Shown here: one piece after another, positions 8,358-10,993 of the stretch
Position numbering within the stretch: position 1 is the first letter of the stretch
Layout: each line of letters begins with the position of its first letter
Assembly (NCBI GenBank): GCA_001303665.1
Contig: LJUF01000079.1
Span: 1-10,993 of the forward strand
Direction: 5' to 3'
Source: Phycisphaerae bacterium SM23_33
GTDB taxonomy: Bacteria > Planctomycetota > Phycisphaerae > SM23-33
Length of the DNA: 10,993 nucleotides
Notes under the pieces: model-generated
Told to the model about the DNA's origin: nothing
The model's database searches: none
Seen by the model: only the letters and a program-made list of their open reading frames with translations
Translations under genes and position numbers: made by a program

Positions 8358-9034
8358 TCAGGCTGAGGATAAACGGACTGGACGCCTGCGTCGAGGAAGG
8401 CTCGACGCTGCTGGAGGCCGCCCGGTTCCTGGGCCTGCCCATCCCGACCCTGTGCCACATGGACGGGCTGTCGCCCTACGGGGCCTGCCGCCTGTGCCTG
8501 GTCGAGATCGGCACCGGAGCCCAAGCGAGGCTGGTGTCATCCTGCACCTACCCGGCCGAGGAGGGGCTGACGGTGCGGACGGCGTCGTCGCGTGTGCTGC
8601 GGGCGCGCCGGATGATCCTGGAGCTGCTGCTGGCCTCCTGTCCGCAGTCCAAGACGATCCAGGACCTGGCCTCGGCCCACGGCATTCGCCAGCAGCGCTT
8701 CCGGCAGGAACATGAGGACTGCATTCTCTGCGGCCGGTGCGTGCGGATGTGCCAGGAGCAGATGATGGCCAAGGCCATCGGGTTCCGGGGCCGCGGGGGC
8801 GACCGCAGCATCGGTACGCCGTTCGACGTGACGTCGGAGGTTTGCCGGCAGTGCGGCGGGTGTCTGTACGTCTGCCCCGCCTGCCAGCTTCGCTGCACGT
8901 CCGCCCAGCCGGAGGAGGCCATCTGCGGCGGCTGTGCGAACCTGACGCCCCCGTGCATCGAGAAAGACCGCTTCGACGACCTGATGTGCTCGCTGACGCC
9001 GTGTGTAGCCTGCGAGATCGCCAGAGAGAGCTAA
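8354..9034 (+). CDS. NuoG-like ferredoxin subunit, [2Fe-2S] plus 2x[4Fe-4S], no hydrogenase domain
   Basis: Electron-relay subunit (226 residues) like the N-terminal part of NuoG, HoxU and HydA. Residues 1-80 are a plant-type [2Fe-2S] domain with C34-x10-C45-x2-C48-x15-C64. A linker (about 85-120) lacks the His-C-C-C cluster motif found in NuoG; only C96 is seen there. A two-cluster ferredoxin domain follows: C123-x2-C126-x2-C129-x3-C133 and C164-x2-C167-x2-C170-x3-C174. The last 50 residues are unusually Cys-rich (C177, C181, C191, C194, C201, C212, C217, C220) and may hold another cluster or Zn. There is no H-cluster sequence. The ATG overlaps the preceding stop by four bases, with AGGGAG (8341-8346) upstream. 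It probably bridges the NuoF-GltD flavoprotein and the GltB-like protein. The family is clear; exact cluster content is inferred. Confidence 0.92.
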   Translation: MIRLRINGLDACVEEGSTLLEAARFLGLPIPTLCHMDGLSPYGACRLCLVEIGTGAQARLVSSCTYPAEEGLTVRTASSRVLRARRMILELLLASCPQSKTIQDLASAHGIRQQRFRQEHEDCILCGRCVRMCQEQMMAKAIGFRGRGGDRSIGTPFDVTSEVCRQCGGCLYVCPACQLRCTSAQPEEAICGGCANLTPPCIEKDRFDDLMCSLTPCVACEIARES

Positions 9035-9055
9035 CCTGCAAAGGAGCCGGCTTCC

Positions 9056-10645
9056 ATGATCGCTACGCTTTCCAGAACGAACGCCTCGGCGGCCACCCTC
9101 ACTAAGAACCGCACCGAGGGGTCCGTGGTGCCTGCATCGGGCATGTGCGTGACCTGCGTGGACGGGTGCATCGGCATGTGCGAAATCGGCAAGAGCGCCT
9201 ATCGCGGGCACGAGGTCATCTACCCGCAGCCGTTCGGCGTCATCACCGCGGCCGCCGAAAAGTCCTATCCCGTGGACTATTCCCATTTCAGTATCATGGG
9301 GACGACGGTGGGGGCCCACGGCGTCGGCGCCGACAGCGACCAAGCCATCTTCCCCGCCGTCAGGCTCGAGGTCGCCTTCGGCCACGACAACGGCATCAAG
9401 TTCCGCCGGCCGTGGATCATCCCCGGCATCGGCTCGACGGACATCGCCAAGAACAACTGGGAGGGGCTGGCCATCGGTTCGGCCCTGGCGGGCACGGGTC
9501 TGACGATCGGCGAGAACGTCGTCGGCATGGACCCCCAGGCCGTCTTCAAGAGCGGGCGGGTGGTGGAGACGGTGGACCTGAAGCGCCGCCTTCAGCTCTA
9601 CAGGGACCACCAGCGCGACGGGTACGGGGCGATCATCGTGCAGGCGAACATCGAGGACACCCGTCTGGGCACGCAGGAATACGCCATCGAAAAACTCGGC
9701 GCCGAGTGCGTGGAGCTCAAGTGGGGCCAGGGCGCCAAGGACATCGGCGGGGAGGTGAAGATCCGTGATCTCCGGCAGGCCCAGGCCCTGCACGAGCGCG
9801 GCTACCTGGTCCTTCCGGACCCCAGCGACCCGCGCGTGGTCCAGGAGTTCGAGCACGGCGGGCTCAGGGAGTTCGAGCGGCACAGCCGGGTGGGGATGGT
9901 CAGCGAGGAATCCTTCGCCGAGCGGATCCAGCAGCTCCGCCAGGCCGGGGCGAAGTACATTTTCCTCAAGACCGGCGCCTACCGCCCGGCCGACCTGGCC
10001 CGGGCCGTCGTGTGGGCCTCGCGATACAAGCTCGACCTGCTGACCGTGGACGGCGCCGGCGGCGGTACGGGCATGAGCCCCTGGCGGATGATGAACGAGT
10101 GGGGCATCCCGCCGGTGTACCTGCACTCGCTGCTGTACCGCTACGCCAAGAGGCTCGCCGACAGGGGCCGGTACCTGCCGGCCCTGGCGGTGGCGGGTGG
10201 CTTCGCCTTCGAGGACCAGATCTTCAAGGGGCTGGCCATGGGCGCGCCCTTCGTGAAGCTGATCGGCATGGCCCGCGCCCCCATCGCCGCGGCCATGGTC
10301 GGCAAGACCATCGGACGCACCATCGACGAGGGCCAGATCCCCATCTACGTGGAGCGGTTCGGCAACTCCAAGCAGGAGATCTTCGTCACGGCCGGGGCGC
10401 TGCGGAAGGAGCTGGGCGACGACGAATTCAAGAAGCTGCCCACCGGCGCCCTGGGCCTGTACACCTACTACGAGCGCCTCGACCAGGGGCTGCGCCAGCT
10501 CATGGCCGGCAGCCGGAAGTTCGCCCTGGAGCACCTCTCGCGCGACGACATCGCAGCCCTCACGCGAGAGGCCGCGGAGGTCAGCGGAATCCGGTATGTC
10601 ATGGACGTGGACGAAGGCAGAGCCGAGGCGATCCTGGATGGCTGA
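9056..10645 (+). CDS. FMN-type glutamate-synthase-like protein (GltB central/synthase domain)
   Basis: A 529-residue TIM-barrel flavoprotein related to the FMN domain of glutamate synthase, which reduces 2-iminoglutarate to glutamate. Barrel signatures are DYSHFSIMGTTVGAHG, ELKWGQGAKDIGGEVK (position of the KPGxGG loop), FLKTGAYRPADLARAV, LTVDGAGGGTGMSP and IAVGGF-like LAVAGGFAFEDQIFKGLAMGA. It has neither the N-terminal glutaminase domain with Cys1 nor a C-terminal GXGXG helix, and I see no Cys triad for the 3Fe-4S cluster of standard GltB. Instead the N-terminus has C31-x2-C34-x3-C38-x3-C42. AAGGAG (9041-9046) is nine bases before ATG 9056; 21 bases separate it from the previous gene. It is probably the catalytic or substrate-binding subunit of the complex. 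True glutamate synthesis is unproven; the substrate could be different. Confidence 0.9.
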   Translation: MIATLSRTNASAATLTKNRTEGSVVPASGMCVTCVDGCIGMCEIGKSAYRGHEVIYPQPFGVITAAAEKSYPVDYSHFSIMGTTVGAHGVGADSDQAIFPAVRLEVAFGHDNGIKFRRPWIIPGIGSTDIAKNNWEGLAIGSALAGTGLTIGENVVGMDPQAVFKSGRVVETVDLKRRLQLYRDHQRDGYGAIIVQANIEDTRLGTQEYAIEKLGAECVELKWGQGAKDIGGEVKIRDLRQAQALHERGYLVLPDPSDPRVVQEFEHGGLREFERHSRVGMVSEESFAERIQQLRQAGAKYIFLKTGAYRPADLARAVVWASRYKLDLLTVDGAGGGTGMSPWRMMNEWGIPPVYLHSLLYRYAKRLADRGRYLPALAVAGGFAFEDQIFKGLAMGAPFVKLIGMARAPIAAAMVGKTIGRTIDEGQIPIYVERFGNSKQEIFVTAGALRKELGDDEFKKLPTGALGLYTYYERLDQGLRQLMAGSRKFALEHLSRDDIAALTREAAEVSGIRYVMDVDEGRAEAILDG

Positions 10646-10650
10646 GCGGC

Positions 10651-10689
10651 GGGGCCGGGGGCGGGGGCGGCCTGGGTTGGGGGGGCGGG
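10651..10689 (+). other. G-tract array, potential G-quadruplex after the operon
   Basis: Six runs of three to seven G (10651-10654, 10657-10661, 10663-10667, 10674-10676, 10679-10685, 10687-10689) with short loops begin five bases after the last stop. The transcript could fold as a G-quadruplex and act in 3'-end formation or stability. The pattern is plain; function is inferred. Confidence 0.5.
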
Positions 10690-10762
10690 CGTCCGCAAAT
10701 TGCTGATCGCGCAACGCGAAGTGCCACTGCGGCAGGGGCTTAGTCCGCATGGTCCGGGGCGA

Positions 10763-10904
10763 GGCGGGGGCCCGCCGAGGTGGTCGGCGGTGCATACAGA
10801 TGTTACACTGCCAGTAGAAGCCGATAGCAAACCTGGTGGGCAAACGCCCAAGACCCGGTCCGGCCAATTTCGAGGCCGGTGACCCATAAGCACGCCTGTG
10901 CGTG
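10763..10904 (+). other. Chain of short hairpins in the non-coding tail
   Basis: The 348-base tail 10646-10993 has no gene I can support. Within it lie consecutive hairpins: 10763-10767/10772-10776 (GGCGG/CCGCC), 10786-10792/10806-10812 (7 bp, one wobble), 10837-10841/10846-10850 (TGGGC/GCCCA), 10860-10865/10874-10879 (CCGGCC/GGCCGG) and 10891-10895/10900-10904 (CACGC/GCGTG). Base composition here is less G-skewed than just upstream. This could be a structured RNA, a 3' UTR or a decayed element; it matches no RNA family that I can recognise. Confidence 0.3.
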
Positions 10905-10993
10905 GGCGCGGTCCCAGAAGGGGATCGCCCTGCGTCACGCCTTCCCAACGTTTTCAGCCGCGAGGCGCGGCCAGACCTGCGCGCAGGACGGCT

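Noticed and set aside
8354..10645. [FeFe] hydrogenase catalytic domain
   Set aside because: I looked for H-cluster signatures (TSCSPGW-, PCxxKxxE- and ExMxCxxGCxxGGG-like motifs) and found none in any of the operon proteins.
10711..10726. Sigma-54-like sequence on the minus strand (TGGCAC followed by GTTGC)
   Set aside because: The GG-to-GC spacing is one base too long, which sigma-54 rarely tolerates, and it would drive antisense transcription into the GltB-like gene.
10790..10860. Resemblance of AGCAAACC to a conserved RNase P RNA segment
   Set aside because: The other conserved regions (GGAAAGUCC, the ACAGAR context, the 3' pairing) are missing.
10700..10882. Short plus-strand frame starting at TTG
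   Set aside because: No ribosome site, no conserved motif, and it crosses several hairpins.
8537..10948. Minus-strand open frame of 803 codons
   Set aside because: It runs antisense through the NuoG-like and GltB-like genes, which have clear family motifs; no recognisable protein signature is present in the reverse frame.

Overview
The window is clearly GC-rich bacterial DNA. All recognisable genes lie on the + strand. The content points to an anaerobe or facultative anaerobe with sigma-54 control: an NtrC-type two-component pair sits beside an operon of HydABC/NuoEFG-type iron-sulfur flavoproteins. Planctomycetota, Desulfobacterota and similar GC-rich anaerobic lineages would all fit; no rRNA or other phylogenetic marker is present, so the phylum stays open.

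Layout. (1) Bases 1-840 are the 3' part of a family-4 glycosyltransferase whose N-terminal domain lies upstream of the window. (2) Bases 841-1031 hold a possible sigma-70 promoter. (3) Bases 1032-3510 encode a soluble sensor histidine kinase and a sigma-54 activating response regulator, overlapping by 17 bases. (4) Bases 3511-3827 are a regulatory intergenic region with a hairpin, a perfect 10-bp direct repeat, a 7-bp inverted repeat and a near-consensus sigma-54 promoter (15 of 16 positions). (5) Bases 3828-10645 form one tight five-gene operon: a small protein with two four-Cys modules; a NuoE/HydC-like [2Fe-2S] protein with a Cys-rich C-terminal extension; a 1080-residue fusion of [2Fe-2S] domain, NuoF and GltD; a NuoG-like ferredoxin subunit without a hydrogenase domain; and an FMN-type glutamate-synthase-like (GltB central domain) protein. 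(6) Bases 10646-10993 contain no convincing gene, but hold a strong G-tract array and then a chain of short hairpins.

How the genes may work together (inference). The NuoE, NuoF and NuoG-like parts match the electron-transfer core of HydABC-type bifurcating enzymes (sometimes called the Bfu family). No [FeFe] H-cluster domain, [NiFe] hydrogenase or formate dehydrogenase is present here. The partner modules are instead the two halves of glutamate synthase: GltD (FAD, NAD(P)H) fused to NuoF, and a GltB-type FMN barrel as a separate gene. The encoded complex would have an NADH site in NuoF, an NAD(P)H site in GltD, ferredoxin-type clusters and an FMN barrel with an unknown substrate. It could be a transhydrogenase-like or electron-bifurcating enzyme coupled to an amination or reduction. 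The adjacent two-component system probably switches this operon on through the sigma-54 promoter.
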